From assembly GCA_028704195.1 (NCBI GenBank), contig JAQVLL010000100.1, forward strand, positions 1-7,145: a DNA stretch of 7,145 nucleotides, written 5' to 3'. The position numbers and the translations under genes are program-made. The notes under the pieces were generated by a model. It was not told where the DNA came from. It saw only the letters and a list, made by a program, of their open reading frames with translations, and searched no databases. This stretch comes from Smithellaceae bacterium. Lineage in GTDB: Bacteria; Desulfobacterota; Syntrophia; Syntrophales; Smithellaceae. Below, piece after piece: positions 5,982 through 7,145 of the stretch; the stretch's first letter is position 1, and every line of letters starts with the position of its first letter.

Positions 5982-7145
<1,164 letters not shown>

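Overview
The window is an ordinary chromosomal stretch of a Gram-negative bacterium with roughly balanced GC. The best guess is a deltaproteobacterium (Desulfobacterota, perhaps near Syntrophales or Geobacter relatives). This rests on the gene order pgpA-cinA-thpR-recA-recX-alaS and on a cysteine-rich insert in AlaS that I associate with such lineages. The assignment is from recall and was not tested by any search.

Left third (1-2146, minus strand): three genes read leftwards. mobB (1652-2146) is a clear molybdopterin cofactor gene. After a 205-bp gap comes an exported protein with ZinT/YodA-like features (772-1446). It overlaps by 4 bp a GTG-started ORF of unknown function (775 to the window edge). 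That last ORF has no stop codon inside the window, and its frame appears to change at about position 125-143.

Middle (2147-2404): a 258-bp AT-rich divergent regulatory region between mobB and pgpA. It holds a sigma-70-like promoter whose -10 box overlaps a perfect 18-bp palindrome, a second TTGACA promoter overlapping a 17-bp inverted repeat, and a plausible leftward mobB promoter.

Right two thirds (2405-7145, plus strand): pgpA (phosphatidylglycerophosphatase A), a ~110-bp imperfect inverted-repeat element, cinA, thpR (overlapping cinA by 1 bp), a 91-bp AT-rich gap with a candidate promoter and a strong ribosome-binding site, recA, recX (1 nt after recA), and the 5' part of alaS (overlapping recX by 8 bp). 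recA and recX supply recombinase and its modulator. cinA handles pyridine nucleotide damage, thpR RNA 2',3'-cyclic phosphate ends, pgpA phospholipid synthesis and alaS tRNA charging. The tight spacing suggests co-transcription of recA-recX-alaS and of cinA-thpR.

I see no mobile-element gene, CRISPR array, tRNA or rRNA. I did not find a convincing new biological system. The best leads are the unknown leftmost gene with its apparent frameshift, the ZinT-like protein that seems to lack the zinc ligands, the operator-bearing divergent region, and the hairpin repeat before cinA.
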